DNA of 64,000 nucleotides from Erythrobacter sp. Alg231-14 (GTDB taxonomy: Bacteria; Pseudomonadota; Alphaproteobacteria; Sphingomonadales; Sphingomonadaceae), in contig NZ_LT702999.1 in the NCBI RefSeq assembly GCF_900149685.1, positions 496,001 to 560,000 on the forward strand. The letters run 5' to 3'. The first letter of the stretch is position 1, and every line of letters begins with the position of its first letter. Below the pieces are notes generated by a model. The model searched no databases and was not told where the DNA came from. It saw only the letters and a program-made list of their open reading frames with translations. This document shows positions 35,040 through 45,484 of this stretch, piece by piece. The position numbers and the translations under genes are program-made.

Positions 35040-35323
35040 TGCGGCCCTGCTGAAGCCATCAGATCCATAAAATTGCGCGCCGCTTCGCGATCCGCCTTAT
35101 CTTCGAACGCCACATCAAGATCGGGTGCGGCATCCAGCATATGAAGCAAGCTCCAAAGGGCAAACCGCTTATTGCGATCTTTCTCCAGACCAAGATCGAC
35201 CTGCATTCGATCGACTGCGGCCGGGATCGCATCAACTTTCACCTGAGCAAGATCAGGCGTCCCGAAATAGCGAAGCAGCATATTGTCCATATCCATGATG
35301 TCGCGGTAGCCGTTCGCAGCCAT
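35036..35323 (-). CDS. Small conserved-looking cytoplasmic protein of unknown function
   Basis: About 95 residues, predicted mainly helical and acidic (YRDIMDMDNMLLRYFGTPDL, ALWSLLHMLDAAPDLDVAF). It has no signal peptide and no known motif I can name. It is translationally coupled to the RoxA-type gene (ATGA at 35036-35039), which supports it being real. I place the start at the ATG 35323 rather than the TTG three bases upstream; no strong ribosome site is seen for either. Confidence 0.72.
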   Translation of the reverse strand: MAANGYRDIMDMDNMLLRYFGTPDLAQVKVDAIPAAVDRMQVDLGLEKDRNKRFALWSLLHMLDAAPDLDVAFEDKADREAARNFMDLMASAGPQ

Positions 35324-35419
35324 CAAGCAAAGACGAATGGATCGAATGATCGTTCAAGGATCGCGAATTTGGATGAAAGTAAATTGGACGCGACGCTTAG
35401 TGTTGCTAGGGGCGCGCTC

Positions 35420-37291
35420 ATGTTGACGATCAACTCCCTTACCGTGCGCCTTGGAGGGCGCCCTATCCTTGAGCAAGCCAGCGCCGCAATCCCGCATGGT
35501 GCGCGCGTTGGCCTGATCGGTCGAAACGGTGCTGGGAAATCGACACTGATGAAAACCCTGATTGGGGAAATCGAACCGGATGATGGCGAAATAACCAAAC
35601 CATCTAAGATCCGCATCGGCTATATCGCTCAGGACGCGCCAAGCGGATCAATCACACCCGAACAAGCAGTATTGGCGGCGGACACAGAGCGCGCCCAGCT
35701 CTTGGAAGAATCTGAAACATGCACCGACCCCGATCGATTGGGCGAAGTGCATGAACGCTTGATCGCGATCGACGCCTACAGCGCGCCATCAAGAGCCGCA
35801 CGGATTTTGACGGGTCTTGGTTTTGACGAGGACATGCAATCCCGTCCGCTCGACAGTTTTTCTGGCGGTTGGAAAATGCGAGTTGCGTTGGGTGCATTGT
35901 TGTTTTCTGCACCGGATGTTTTGCTGCTTGATGAGCCATCGAACCACCTTGATCTCGAAGCGACTTTGTGGCTGGAGAATTTCCTCAAAAGCTATCCCGC
36001 GACGCTTTTGGTCATCAGCCACGAACGCGACCTATTGAACAAAGTGGTCGACCATATCTTGCATCTGCAAGGCGGTCGATTGTCGCTGTATCCCGGCGGC
36101 TATGACAGTTTTGAAAAACAGCGCGCCGAACGTGCTGCGCAGCTTGCATCGGCCAAAGCATCGCAAGACGCCCAACGCGCCCGTTTGGAAGACTACGTCG
36201 CGCGAAACAGCGCCCGCGCCTCAACCGCGAAACAGGCCCAATCACGCGCTAAAATGCTGGCCAAGATGCAACCCATTGCCGCGTTGATGGAAGACCCATC
36301 GTTAAGCTTTGAGTTCCCCAACCCAACCGAGATGAAGCCCCCCATGATCAAAATGGACATGGCTGCGGTGGGCTATACCGAGGACAATCCCGTGCTGCGG
36401 CGCGTTAGCCTTAGGATTGATCCCGATGATAGGATCGCGCTGTTGGGTCGCAATGGCAACGGCAAGACGACATTAGCTCGATTACTGGCTGCACAACTGC
36501 CCTTGATGGAAGGCGAAGTGAACGCACCCGGCAAAATGACGGTTGGGTATTTCACCCAATATCAGGTTGAAGAATTGGCGGGCGACGCAACACCGGTCGA
36601 ACACATGACGCGCGCTATGGAAGGCCACACTCCCGGCGCGGTTCGCGCACAGTTGGGCCGGTTCGGTTTCTCCGGCAGCCGCGCAACAACCAATGTCGCT
36701 AAACTGTCCGGTGGGGAACGCGCGCGCCTTGCGCTCGCCCTGATCACGCGCGACGCTCCGCATTTGCTGATCCTTGATGAACCGACAAACCACTTGGATG
36801 TCGACGCTCGCGAAGCGTTGGTTCAAGCATTGAATGATTATTCTGGCGCCGTCATCTTAATCAGCCACGATCGCCACATGGTTGAATTGGCGGCGGATCG
36901 ATTGGTTTTGGTCGATGATGGTACGGCTAAAGAATATGCAGGCAGTATGGATGATTACATCGATTTTGTTTTGGGTGTGAACCAACCTAAAAAAGATCGC
37001 CCAGCTAAATCGGCGAATGCCAAAAAAGGTCAGTCTGCCAAAGATCGTGCAAAGGCCAAATTCCTCCAATCCGAAATCAGGCGGATCGACAAAATCATGG
37101 CGACACTGCAATCGAAATGCAGCGCCATCGACAAAGCCATGTTTGAACCGGGCAAAGCGGGTTCGCCATACTCCGATAAGAGCATGAGCGATTTGCTATC
37201 AGAACGGGCGCAATTGACCGATAAGATCGACGAAGCGGAAGCGGAATGGCTATCGCTTAGCGAAGAGCTGGAAGCCCTAGGCGCGACGTAG
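35420..37291 (+). CDS. ABC-F family ATPase (YheS/Uup-like)
   Basis: 623 residues with two ABC domains and no membrane segments. Domain 1: Walker A GRNGAGKST (about 34-42), signature FSGGWKMRVAL, Walker B LLLDEPSNHLDLEA. A charged linker follows (KQRAERAAQLASAKASQDAQ), then domain 2: GRNGNGKTT, LSGGERARLAL, LILDEPTNHLDVDA. A C-terminal Lys-rich coiled coil closes it. ABC-F proteins bind the ribosomal E site and relieve stalled translation, or confer antibiotic protection. ATG 35420 follows AGGGG and starts a typical MLTINSLTVRLGG; the open frame back to 35141 runs antisense to the small gene and is not coding. It ends 7 bp from the convergent M14 peptidase. Confidence 0.95.
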   Translation: MLTINSLTVRLGGRPILEQASAAIPHGARVGLIGRNGAGKSTLMKTLIGEIEPDDGEITKPSKIRIGYIAQDAPSGSITPEQAVLAADTERAQLLEESETCTDPDRLGEVHERLIAIDAYSAPSRAARILTGLGFDEDMQSRPLDSFSGGWKMRVALGALLFSAPDVLLLDEPSNHLDLEATLWLENFLKSYPATLLVISHERDLLNKVVDHILHLQGGRLSLYPGGYDSFEKQRAERAAQLASAKASQDAQRARLEDYVARNSARASTAKQAQSRAKMLAKMQPIAALMEDPSLSFEFPNPTEMKPPMIKMDMAAVGYTEDNPVLRRVSLRIDPDDRIALLGRNGNGKTTLARLLAAQLPLMEGEVNAPGKMTVGYFTQYQVEELAGDATPVEHMTRAMEGHTPGAVRAQLGRFGFSGSRATTNVAKLSGGERARLALALITRDAPHLLILDEPTNHLDVDAREALVQALNDYSGAVILISHDRHMVELAADRLVLVDDGTAKEYAGSMDDYIDFVLGVNQPKKDRPAKSANAKKGQSAKDRAKAKFLQSEIRRIDKIMATLQSKCSAIDKAMFEPGKAGSPYSDKSMSDLLSERAQLTDKIDEAEAEWLSLSEELEALGAT

Positions 37292-37298
37292 TTGCCCG

Positions 37299-39947
37299 CT
37301 ACCGCACCCGCGAAGGTGCGATCAAGATCGCATTGGCCAACAACAAGTCCAGCCCATCCAGATAGGCGCGGGTCGCCGGATCATGCGCAAAGGCAATCGT
37401 CAAACCATCGCCGGTTGGTTGAGCCATAAGGTACGGTTTGAACGCCAGTTGGCGACGATTTTCGTCCCACACATATCCGCTCGCGATCAGGTTATCCGTG
37501 CTTTCGAAATACAACACGTTGGAGCCGTTAGCCCGATCAAGCGGGGTGAAGATCTGCGATCCGGTTGCCAACACAACCGCGCCGCCATCATATCCAGAAG
37601 ACAGGAAATGCTCTTGATCGGCGATCGTGTTCAATAAAGCCCCGGGCAACGTGTCAGGCAAGGCATTCTGATCAGCAATCGCGTCGCGATAATCGGCCTC
37701 GTTGGCGAATTCGCTTGCCTCACTCAATGATCCTGCTTCCTCATCATCTGAAACCGGTTCGCGACCCAATGCCGCTTCGCGTTGAACAGAAAGCAAGGGG
37801 TCATCTCCCCCGGTGAACGTTGTAATGCTGCTGCCGATGGTCACGAGAACACCGCCCCGTTCAACAAATGCGCGCAACGTCGCAATCCCGCCATCGCCCA
37901 AATTGCCGCGCGGCGAACCTGCGGGGACAACAACCACATCGTAATCGGACAAATCCGCGCCCCTAAACCGATTGGTGCGGATAGGCACAACCGGCAGACC
38001 CAAACGACGCTCAAGGACGAAACGCATCGCACCCGCGCTCAATTGTGAGATACCATCGTCCCATGCCATCGCCACTTTGGGCAATGTGAGACGGGCAAAG
38101 GCTTCGCTGCCCAGATTTGGGCCATCTTCAACCCAACTGGAATCGAGCGCGACGGTTTCCGCGCCGATTTCGCGAGCCAATTCGCGCAAACGGGCCATGC
38201 TTTCAGGTGAATTGGCGCGCGTTGGCGCAATTACCGTTCCTCGTGGATAAGTTCGGCCATCTTTGGTAAAGGCTTCGTCGGTGCCGCTCATTTCAATCCC
38301 TTCGCGAAGGGCCAAAGTGATAAGGCGCGCTTGACCGCTATCGGACCAAGGCACGGCAACGCCAAAATCACCTGATCCGCCTTCGACCGGAGCGATTGGG
38401 GCGGTCGCCGAAAGCAAGTCCCCCGACGGAGCAGTCGCGCACGCCACAACGTCCAATCCGGACATCAAGCCAACAGACCATGCAGTCACATCATACAGTT
38501 CATGCGGGAGGTCATCGGAACGGCGACGTTCTTGCTCGGTAACAAAATCGGCGGGCAAAGCGGTGTCGCGATCCAATAAGCTGCGGACCAACCGAGCAGC
38601 AGGCTGAGCCTGAGGAACGGAAAGAAAGCCATTTGGATAGGACCGGCCGCATGCATTGGCTGAACCTGACCGCCGACGCACCTCAATACCTTGAGCGACC
38701 AGCCTCCGGCCCAAGCTTTCGGCGTTCCACCGGCGGTCGCCTAAATCTATAATGTATGCGCCCCTTCCCGCTGCTCCATTGGCGTTGTTGGCGCGATAGG
38801 TCGCATAGTCAGATAGGAAACGGTCCGCGTTCTGCGCGACTGCTTCAGCGGTCGAAAAGCTCGCGATGAAGTGATTGCGCACGCCATCCGCGTAGGTCAG
38901 CTGCGTTCCGTTGCGCCGATCAAAGACCAGCCCGCGCGCCGATCCTTGCTCGTATGTGCTGCCAATGGCGCCTTGATGTGTGTTCCAGGTGTCACCGTAG
39001 CCCGGGTAAAACAGGTCATAGACTTCGCGTGTAAAATAGGGCTCTCCCATTTGATCAAAATAGGCGGCGTTGTTGCGGCCAATGATCTCATAGGAGCGTT
39101 GTTGCGCGGCAGTGATGTTCGGGTTGATCGGTTGCGCCGCAGGAGAGAAAAAATACGTCTCATCCCCGCCCATTTCGTGGACATCAACCACGACGACTGG
39201 GCTCCATTGGCGGATTGCGGCGACTTTACCGCGGGTTTCGGGCTGGCTCAAAGTGAACCAATCGCGGTTCAAGTCGAACATATAGTGGTTCACTCGCCCA
39301 CTAGGCCACGTTTCATCGTGTTCTGCCGCTTGCCGATCACCGACAGGCTCAATCCCGACCGCGCCGCGAAAATGGTTTACGAAACGCGCCCGTCCATCGG
39401 GGTTTTGCATCGGGTCGAGCACAACGATGCTTTCTCGCATCATTTGATCCACCCGTGCATCGTCACGCGCCGCGATAAGATGATAGGCCATCATCAACGC
39501 CGCATCGGTGGATGCAATTTCATTGCCGTGCACGCCATATGCCAACCATGTCACCGGCAAAGCATCACCGTTGCTGGCCCGTCCGGCAGAGATATTTGCA
39601 AGATCAGCTTGAATCGCGTCAATCCGCGCCATGTTGTCTGGCGACGTCAGGATCAAATAGTGAAGCGGCCGCCCTTCCCAGCTTTCCGCGTACTTGACCA
39701 TTCTGATGCGGTCCGGTGCGGCATCCACCAAAGCCCGCGCGTATCGATCTGCTTCATCGGTGGACGTGATCCGATCGCCAGGGGCATGGCCCACTGTCTG
39801 CGTCAATGTTGGTATCGATGGATCAAATTCCGCCGACAAGAATGACTGAGCATGCGCCGGGGCAACGGATGCGATGACCGCCCCGCAGAACACCAAAGAA
39901 GCGCCGATCGCTGCGAAAGTGGATCGATACACGGATTCAAGCTTCAT
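37299..39947 (-). CDS. Secreted zinc carboxypeptidase (M14 family), large
   Basis: 882 residues with a signal peptide (ending near PAHAQS). The M14 catalytic domain holds the zinc ligands H140 and E143 (HGNE), the NPDG substrate motif, DLNRDW, a third ligand His in DVHEMGGDE and a candidate catalytic Glu in STYEQGS. The C-terminal 500 residues contain a glutamine-amidotransferase-like beta/alpha region (DYDVVVVPAGSPRG, GGVLVTIGSS). It likely removes C-terminal or gamma-linked residues from peptides in the periplasm. It is divergent from a TonB receptor 310 bp away, a pair that fits peptide uptake and digestion. Confidence 0.92.
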   Translation of the reverse strand: MKLESVYRSTFAAIGASLVFCGAVIASVAPAHAQSFLSAEFDPSIPTLTQTVGHAPGDRITSTDEADRYARALVDAAPDRIRMVKYAESWEGRPLHYLILTSPDNMARIDAIQADLANISAGRASNGDALPVTWLAYGVHGNEIASTDAALMMAYHLIAARDDARVDQMMRESIVVLDPMQNPDGRARFVNHFRGAVGIEPVGDRQAAEHDETWPSGRVNHYMFDLNRDWFTLSQPETRGKVAAIRQWSPVVVVDVHEMGGDETYFFSPAAQPINPNITAAQQRSYEIIGRNNAAYFDQMGEPYFTREVYDLFYPGYGDTWNTHQGAIGSTYEQGSARGLVFDRRNGTQLTYADGVRNHFIASFSTAEAVAQNADRFLSDYATYRANNANGAAGRGAYIIDLGDRRWNAESLGRRLVAQGIEVRRRSGSANACGRSYPNGFLSVPQAQPAARLVRSLLDRDTALPADFVTEQERRRSDDLPHELYDVTAWSVGLMSGLDVVACATAPSGDLLSATAPIAPVEGGSGDFGVAVPWSDSGQARLITLALREGIEMSGTDEAFTKDGRTYPRGTVIAPTRANSPESMARLRELAREIGAETVALDSSWVEDGPNLGSEAFARLTLPKVAMAWDDGISQLSAGAMRFVLERRLGLPVVPIRTNRFRGADLSDYDVVVVPAGSPRGNLGDGGIATLRAFVERGGVLVTIGSSITTFTGGDDPLLSVQREAALGREPVSDDEEAGSLSEASEFANEADYRDAIADQNALPDTLPGALLNTIADQEHFLSSGYDGGAVVLATGSQIFTPLDRANGSNVLYFESTDNLIASGYVWDENRRQLAFKPYLMAQPTGDGLTIAFAHDPATRAYLDGLDLLLANAILIAPSRVR

Positions 39948-40257
39948 CGCGGATTTCCCGATTTTTGAGAAGGAGGGATTGGGTTAAGTGTTCGAACAAT
40001 CCCACGCGGCGGTCAAGCGCGATCAATGCGAAAACCGGATGGCTTCAAGAAGCTCAGAAGCGGTAGAACAGGCCATCAATGGTCGGAAAGTCCAAGGCAG
40101 CACCCAAATGCGTAACAAAATTATCACGCAGCTCGATTCATCGTTTACATTTCGCGGAGGTTGGCTTGACAGATGTTACAACTCGATGATCTTTGCTGCA
40201 TCGCACCATGCGCATAAACTGGCCATAAGATGCCAACACTCCAAAAAAGGGAACGCC
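39948..40257. promoter_or_regulatory. Divergent intergenic region (M14 peptidase / TonB receptor)
   Basis: This 310-bp gap has no convincing gene. It contains a perfect -35 hexamer TTGACA at 40166-40171 on the plus strand; a good -10 at 17-bp spacing is not evident (ATCTTT at 40189). It is a plausible promoter for the TonB receptor only. Confidence 0.3.
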
Positions 40258-43200
40258 ATGAAACCTCTTAAAATCTCCGGTCAGGCCCTCCTGCTCGCCG
40301 CGGTTAGCGCCATGCCATTTGCGGCACACGCTCAATCGGCTCCAGATAGCGATGCAGAAGAAGCACAAGAAGAGAACCGGATCGTTGTTACCGGCTCACG
40401 CATTGCACGTGATCCAAACATCGGCTCACCGGCTCCTATCCTCTCCGTTGACGCCGAAGCATTGACACAAGCTGGTACGCCAGACGTTGTTGAAGTGTTG
40501 CGCGACATTCCCGCTCTTTCCACATCAACCACAGCGGAAGGTTCTATTGACGGCATCTTCTCTGAATCGGTTGGTCAATCCATTCTCAACCTGCGCGGCT
40601 TGGGCGCGAACCGTACCTTGGTTCTGGTCAACGGCCGCCGCCACGTTTCTGGTGTTGCAGGCGAACAGGCGGTGGACATCAACTCCATCCCTACCGCGCT
40701 AATCGAACGAGTCGAAACGCTGACGGGTGGCGCATCATCCTTGTATGGTGCTGACGCTGTGACAGGCGTTGTAAACTTTGTCCTCAAAGATGATTTCGAA
40801 GGCATTCAAGCGAATGTCCAATCGGGTATTTCGTCACAGGGCGACAGCTTCCGCATCAACGCCGACCTTACATGGGGCGTAAACTTCGCCGATGGACGCG
40901 GTAATTTTGTAATCTCGGGCGAATATGCGCGTGGTGACGAACTGCAATTCGGTGATCGTGCATTTTCACGCAACAACGGCATTTTTGACGACCAAGCAAA
41001 CCCTGCTCTGCGTCTTCAAACCGGCGAACTGGGTGCCGATACGCCAAACTTCGTAGCCAATGGCGCGGTGTTGGGCGGGTTGATCCCAACCGACACCACC
41101 GGTTTCACACCGACTGCGGCGGAACAGGCATTGATCAATCGTTCGATAAACGCACCGCGGCGTTTGATCGCTGGCGATCCGCGCTTTTCGCTTTCGTCAC
41201 CGGGCGGCATCATTGCGCCGGGTGATATCGGTCTTAGCGATGGTCCGGACATCAACGGCAACGGCACACCCGATTGCCTTGAATCTGCGGTTGGTTTCAA
41301 CAGCACATTCAATGCCGGCGCCTTTGGCTTGGCCGGTGGTTGCGCGGTTGTGAACGACGATGGCTCGCTTAGCGTCTATCAAGACGGGGCGATCACCGGT
41401 TTGTTCAACCAATTTGGCGGTGACGGCATTGCCAACAACTTCGACGTGAACTCGTTGATCCCAGAGACTGAGCGTTGGTCGGTAAACGCCAACCTCACTT
41501 ATGAGATCTCGCCTTCCGCAACCGCGTTCTTCGAAGGTAAATACGTGTCCAACTCGGCCGAGTTTCAGGCTCAGCCAAACACGTTCTATGATTTGTTGAC
41601 CGTCCGCGCCGACAACCCATTCATCAGCGCCGATCAGGCACAATTTGTCGCGCCATTGTTCTTTGGCAACGGCACAGACGAAGGGTTCTACATCACGCGT
41701 GACCCGACCGATCTCGGTCCGAACCGCAATCGCAACGAATTTGAGTCATACCGTTTTGTCGGTGGTGTACGAGGCGACACCTCGGATCACTTCTCATACG
41801 AAGTGTCGGCCAATTACGGGCGCTTTACGCAAGACACAAACGATGCGAACCGCGTGATCACTGACCGGTTCTTTGCCGCGATCGACGTCATCGCCGATCC
41901 GACAACGGGCGCGCCGATCTGTCGGTCCGATATTGATCCAACAGCACCGGCGACAACACCGTTTGGCATCCCAGCCGGCGATCCTGGCTTCTTCACCTTC
42001 AATCCGGGTGACGGTTCTTGTGCCCCTGCCAATATCCTTGGCGGTGCCGGAGCGATCAGTCAGGAAGCGATCGATTTCATCACCACCACGGTCGTGAATG
42101 AGTTCCAACTTGAACAGCTTGTCTTTAGTGCGATCTTCACCGGCGACACTGGTGCGTTCCTCGAATTGCCGGGTGGCGCAGTTGGTTTCGCATTCGGCGC
42201 GGAATATCGCGAAGAGCGTTCGGAATCGATCTTTGATCCGCTGGTTCGCGGCATCGTTCCGGTGACCACGCCAAATGCTGGTGCGGGCGACTTTGTCGGC
42301 ACAGTGACTGGCGGCGTTCAAAACTCCTTGGTCTTTGACCCTGCGTCGACGATCAACAATGCCGGCGGCGATTTCAACGTCTACGACTTGTTCGCTGAAG
42401 TTCGCTTGCCGATCCTTTCGGGTGTGGCTTTCGCTGAAACACTGGAATTGAGCGGCGCGGCGCGCTTCTCAAGCTATTCCACGGTCGGTGATACGTTCAC
42501 TTGGAACGTCAGCGCCTTGTGGGCTCCTAGCGAAGACATCTTGTTCCGCGGTACATATTCTGAGGCTGTTCGTGCACCGAACATCAACGAATTGTTCAAC
42601 CCGGCTCAAGGCGCGTTCTTCCGCCCGGTTGATCCGTGTGATGCAGGTAACCTCGTCACGGCGGATGATCCCGGCCTTCGCGAAGCAAACTGCACAGCGT
42701 TCTTCAACAATATCGGGTTTGATCCAACACTCGGCACCGGGGCCTATGCCTATGTCGATCCGTTGACGGCGCGTTTCTCTGGCTCGATCAGCGGCAACCC
42801 GAATCTCGAAGAAGAAAGCGCGACAACATGGACAGTGGGTGCGCAGATCACCCCTAGCTTCCTGCCCGGCCTCATCCTCAGCGTCGATTATTACAACATC
42901 GAAATCGAGGATGCGATCAACGCAGTGAGCGCACAGGATATCGTCGATAACTGCGTGGACAGCGCAAGCATCACCAACGATTTCTGTGGTCTGTTTGAAC
43001 GCAGCGGTGCAACCGGCGGCTTCACCTTCCTGCGTCAAAGTTCGTTGAACTTTGCTCGTCAGGAAACAGCGGGTGTCGAAGCAGCGTTGCAATATCGTTT
43101 CGATCTCGGACCGGTAGACTTCACGTTCAACGCAAGCGGAACATGGGTCGATAAGCTCAACAACTTCTTCGATCCAAGCGATCCAACTCTGGTTGACCCT

Positions 43201-43551
43201 GAGCTGGGTGAATTGCAGCGTCCAGAATGGGCGGGCAACGCCTCGCTTACGGCCGCATATGAAGCGTTCAGCCTGACATGGTCGACCACCTATCTCGATA
43301 GTCAGGGCCTTCGCTCTGTTGAGATCGAATCGGTAGGCAACACCGGAGCGGATACGTTTTCTACGGCCAATGGCCTGTCGAGCGATGTTATGATCCACAA
43401 CATCTCGTTCAGCTTCGAAGCGACGCAGAATATTGATATCTACGGCGGTGTGAACAACGTGTTTGGCCGTGATCCATTTGTTACAGAACAAGCCTTCCCG
43501 GTTAGCCCGGTCGGCACACTGTTCTTCCTTGGTGCAACACTCACAATGTAA
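40258..43551 (+). CDS. TonB-dependent outer-membrane receptor (large, 1097 aa)
   Basis: 1097 residues with a signal peptide (MKPLKISGQALLLAAVSAMP, cleavage near AHAQS). A TonB-box-like segment (NRIVVTGSRIARD), a plug domain (LNLRGLGANRTLVLVNGRR, GGASSLYGADAVTGVVNFV) and a long 22-strand barrel with a C-terminal FFLGATLTM follow. The LRGLGANRTLVLVNGRR type is typical of large proteobacterial receptors for peptides or oligosaccharides rather than siderophores. ATG 40258 has AAGGGA upstream and begins the signal peptide; the in-frame extension to 39988 is discarded. A strong terminator lies 25 bp after the stop. Confidence 0.95.
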   Translation: MKPLKISGQALLLAAVSAMPFAAHAQSAPDSDAEEAQEENRIVVTGSRIARDPNIGSPAPILSVDAEALTQAGTPDVVEVLRDIPALSTSTTAEGSIDGIFSESVGQSILNLRGLGANRTLVLVNGRRHVSGVAGEQAVDINSIPTALIERVETLTGGASSLYGADAVTGVVNFVLKDDFEGIQANVQSGISSQGDSFRINADLTWGVNFADGRGNFVISGEYARGDELQFGDRAFSRNNGIFDDQANPALRLQTGELGADTPNFVANGAVLGGLIPTDTTGFTPTAAEQALINRSINAPRRLIAGDPRFSLSSPGGIIAPGDIGLSDGPDINGNGTPDCLESAVGFNSTFNAGAFGLAGGCAVVNDDGSLSVYQDGAITGLFNQFGGDGIANNFDVNSLIPETERWSVNANLTYEISPSATAFFEGKYVSNSAEFQAQPNTFYDLLTVRADNPFISADQAQFVAPLFFGNGTDEGFYITRDPTDLGPNRNRNEFESYRFVGGVRGDTSDHFSYEVSANYGRFTQDTNDANRVITDRFFAAIDVIADPTTGAPICRSDIDPTAPATTPFGIPAGDPGFFTFNPGDGSCAPANILGGAGAISQEAIDFITTTVVNEFQLEQLVFSAIFTGDTGAFLELPGGAVGFAFGAEYREERSESIFDPLVRGIVPVTTPNAGAGDFVGTVTGGVQNSLVFDPASTINNAGGDFNVYDLFAEVRLPILSGVAFAETLELSGAARFSSYSTVGDTFTWNVSALWAPSEDILFRGTYSEAVRAPNINELFNPAQGAFFRPVDPCDAGNLVTADDPGLREANCTAFFNNIGFDPTLGTGAYAYVDPLTARFSGSISGNPNLEEESATTWTVGAQITPSFLPGLILSVDYYNIEIEDAINAVSAQDIVDNCVDSASITNDFCGLFERSGATGGFTFLRQSSLNFARQETAGVEAALQYRFDLGPVDFTFNASGTWVDKLNNFFDPSDPTLVDPELGELQRPEWAGNASLTAAYEAFSLTWSTTYLDSQGLRSVEIESVGNTGADTFSTANGLSSDVMIHNISFSFEATQNIDIYGGVNNVFGRDPFVTEQAFPVSPVGTLFFLGATLTM

Positions 43552-43572
43552 GCGCCAATTTCAAATGAACGC

Positions 43573-43612
43573 AAAAGGGGCGCGAAGTGCTAAACTTCGC
43601 GCCCCTTTTTTT
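43573..43612. terminator. Bidirectional rho-independent terminator
   Basis: An 11-bp perfect stem (GGGGCGCGAAG at 43577-43587, CTTCGCGCCCC at 43595-43605) with a 7-nt loop. It has A-run on the left and T-run (TTTTTTT) on the right, so it can serve both the TonB receptor (plus) and the VOC/hppD pair (minus). Confidence 0.93.
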
Positions 43613-43628
43613 ACGCTTTCGATCGCGC

Positions 43629-44210
43629 TTAACTTTGGCCGTGTTCCTCTCGGGCCAGTTGATGCAACCAATCCGCGTGACGCGGCGCGGTCTTTGTCTC
43701 GCTCCATTCGTCAAGCATCATGGGCGCAACCCGTTTCAATTCAATATACTGTTCGTCGGTGCCGATATCGGCGGCCAATTCGACCCGATGCCCATTAGGG
43801 TCAAAGAAATAGATTGATTTGAAAATACCATGATGCGTCGGCCCCAGCACATCGATGCCCTGCGCCTCAATATGAGCCTTCGCCTGCAACAACGCTGCTT
43901 CGTCCGGTGCGCGAAACGCCAAGTGTTGCACCCAGGCTGGCGTGTTCTCGTCACGCCCCATGTCGGGTTGGTTTGGCAATTCAAAGAACGCCAAGATGTT
44001 GCCATTTCCGGCATCCAGAAAGACGTGCATGTAAGGGTCATATTCGCCGGTTGACGGCACGTGATCCTCGGCAAAGGCAGTGGTGTATTCCATGCCGAGA
44101 ACCCGGCCATACCATTCGACCGTCTCTTTCGCGTCTTTGCAGCGATAGGCAACGTGATGAACCCCGCCCAGTTTCACGGGATGCGCCGACGACGTTCCAG
44201 AACCACTCAT
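43629..44210 (-). CDS. VOC-superfamily (glyoxalase/dioxygenase-fold) protein coupled to hppD
   Basis: 193 residues with two beta-alpha-beta-beta-beta modules. Likely metal ligands are the His in [10 protein letters not shown], the His in WVQHLAF and the Glu in [12 protein letters not shown] members include glyoxalase I, extradiol dioxygenases and epimerases; this one could act on a product or substrate near homogentisate, but the exact reaction is unknown. Its ATG overlaps the hppD stop (ATGA at 44207-44210), so it is made together with HPPD, a strong hint of a role in tyrosine catabolism. Confidence 0.88.
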   Translation of the reverse strand: MSGSGTSSAHPVKLGGVHHVAYRCKDAKETVEWYGRVLGMEYTTAFAEDHVPSTGEYDPYMHVFLDAGNGNILAFFELPNQPDMGRDENTPAWVQHLAFRAPDEAALLQAKAHIEAQGIDVLGPTHHGIFKSIYFFDPNGHRVELAADIGTDEQYIELKRVAPMMLDEWSETKTAPRHADWLHQLAREEHGQS

Positions 44211-45334
44211 TGAGCGGGCTCTGGCGCCACATTCAACACACCGCGCGCGACCTGATCGCGTTCAATGCTCTCGAACAGAGCTTTGAAATTGCCTTCGCCG
44301 AAACCATCATCGCCTTTGCGCTGAATGAATTCGAAGAAGACCGGGCCAACTTGCGCCTCGGCAAAAATTTGGAGGAGGAGGCGCGGTTCACCGCCTTCGG
44401 TGGTCCCATCCAAAAGGATGCCGCGCATCTTCAATTCCTCGGCATTTTCACCGTGTCCCGGCAAACGTTCGTCGAGCATTTGGTAATAGGTTTCGGGCGG
44501 TGCGGTCATGAACGGAACGCCGAACTCTTTGAGCCGGTCCCAACACGCCACAAGATCTTCGCAGATCAAGGCAATGTGCTGAATGCCTTCGCCGTTAAAT
44601 TCGCGCAGAAATTCTTCAATCTGGCCTTTGCCGCCTTCGCCTTCTTCGTTGAGAGGAATGCGAATTTTTCCATCAGGCGCGGTTAGCGCTTTTGACGTCA
44701 GGCCGGTGTATTCGCCCTTAATATCAAAGAACCTAATCTCTTTGAAGTTGAACAGGCTCTCATAATAGTCCGCCCAATATTTCATCCGGCCGGTGTAAAC
44801 ATTGTGCGTGAGGTGATCGATGGTGTGGAACCCTGCGCCTTCGGGATACGGATCAACACCGGGCAGATACTCAAAATCGATGTCATAGATGGTGAGGCTT
44901 TTGTCCTCCGCTCCGGCATAACGATCCACCAGATAAAGGATCGCCCCGCCAATACCGCGTATCGCAGGAATGCGAAGCTCCATCGGGCCGGGTTCGTTCG
45001 CGACCGGTTCCGCGCCTTGCGCGATAAGGTGATCGTACGCCGCCTTTGCATCGCGCACACGGAACGCCATGCCGCATGCGGACGGGCCGTGTTCGCGGGC
45101 GAAGTACCATGCCGCGCTGCGCGGTTCGTAATTGGCGATAAGGTTGATGCCGCCTTGACGCCAAAGATACACGTCTTTGCCGCGATGCTTTGCCACTTGT
45201 GTGAAGCCCATTGCTTCAAAAACAGGTTCAAGAACGCCTTTCTCTGGCGCGCAAAATTCGACAAATTCGAACCCGTCCAGACCAGCGGGGTTTTCAAACA
45301 AATCACTTGTGTGAAGTGGGGTATGCTTTGTCAT
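44207..45334 (-). CDS. hppD: 4-hydroxyphenylpyruvate dioxygenase
   Basis: 375 residues, the normal length for bacterial HPPD. It converts 4-hydroxyphenylpyruvate to homogentisate in tyrosine degradation, using Fe(II) and O2. The expected iron ligands are H174 (IDHLTHNV), H253 ([11 protein letters not shown]) and E335 ([12 protein letters not shown]), and the C-terminal [17 protein letters not shown] helix is characteristic. It is upstream of a coupled VOC gene and divergent from another VOC gene. An inverted repeat 19 bp upstream of the ATG is a likely operator. hmgA and fahA are not in view. Confidence 0.96.
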   Translation of the reverse strand: MTKHTPLHTSDLFENPAGLDGFEFVEFCAPEKGVLEPVFEAMGFTQVAKHRGKDVYLWRQGGINLIANYEPRSAAWYFAREHGPSACGMAFRVRDAKAAYDHLIAQGAEPVANEPGPMELRIPAIRGIGGAILYLVDRYAGAEDKSLTIYDIDFEYLPGVDPYPEGAGFHTIDHLTHNVYTGRMKYWADYYESLFNFKEIRFFDIKGEYTGLTSKALTAPDGKIRIPLNEEGEGGKGQIEEFLREFNGEGIQHIALICEDLVACWDRLKEFGVPFMTAPPETYYQMLDERLPGHGENAEELKMRGILLDGTTEGGEPRLLLQIFAEAQVGPVFFEFIQRKGDDGFGEGNFKALFESIERDQVARGVLNVAPEPAQ

Positions 45335-45352
45335 GGCAAGGCGCTTTCGAAT

Positions 45353-45377
45353 GTTTCAATATAGTTACGAATGAAAC
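45353..45377. promoter_or_regulatory. Inverted repeat upstream of hppD (candidate operator)
   Basis: GTTTCA (45353-45358) and TGAAAC (45372-45377) form a perfect inverted repeat with a 13-bp spacer. A second one, GTTA (45364-45367) and TAAC (45382-45385), is interleaved with it. It lies in the shared spacer of hppD and the divergent VOC gene. Confidence 0.4.
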
Positions 45378-45484
45378 TAAATAACGTGAATGCCATGATT
45401 TGTCAAAAGCGGAGTGACAATTGGCACCGATGCGATTGCAACGCCTTTCTATCACAGGCACACATTACCGTAGGGAGACATCGG

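Noticed and set aside
38871..39845. 324-codon plus-strand frame opposite the M14 peptidase
   Set aside because: Shadow composition, no start signal; the minus-strand frame has zinc-peptidase motifs and a signal peptide.
42469..43491. 340-codon minus-strand frame inside the large TonB receptor gene
   Set aside because: Cys/Arg/Ile-rich composition typical of an antisense shadow; the receptor frame is unambiguous.
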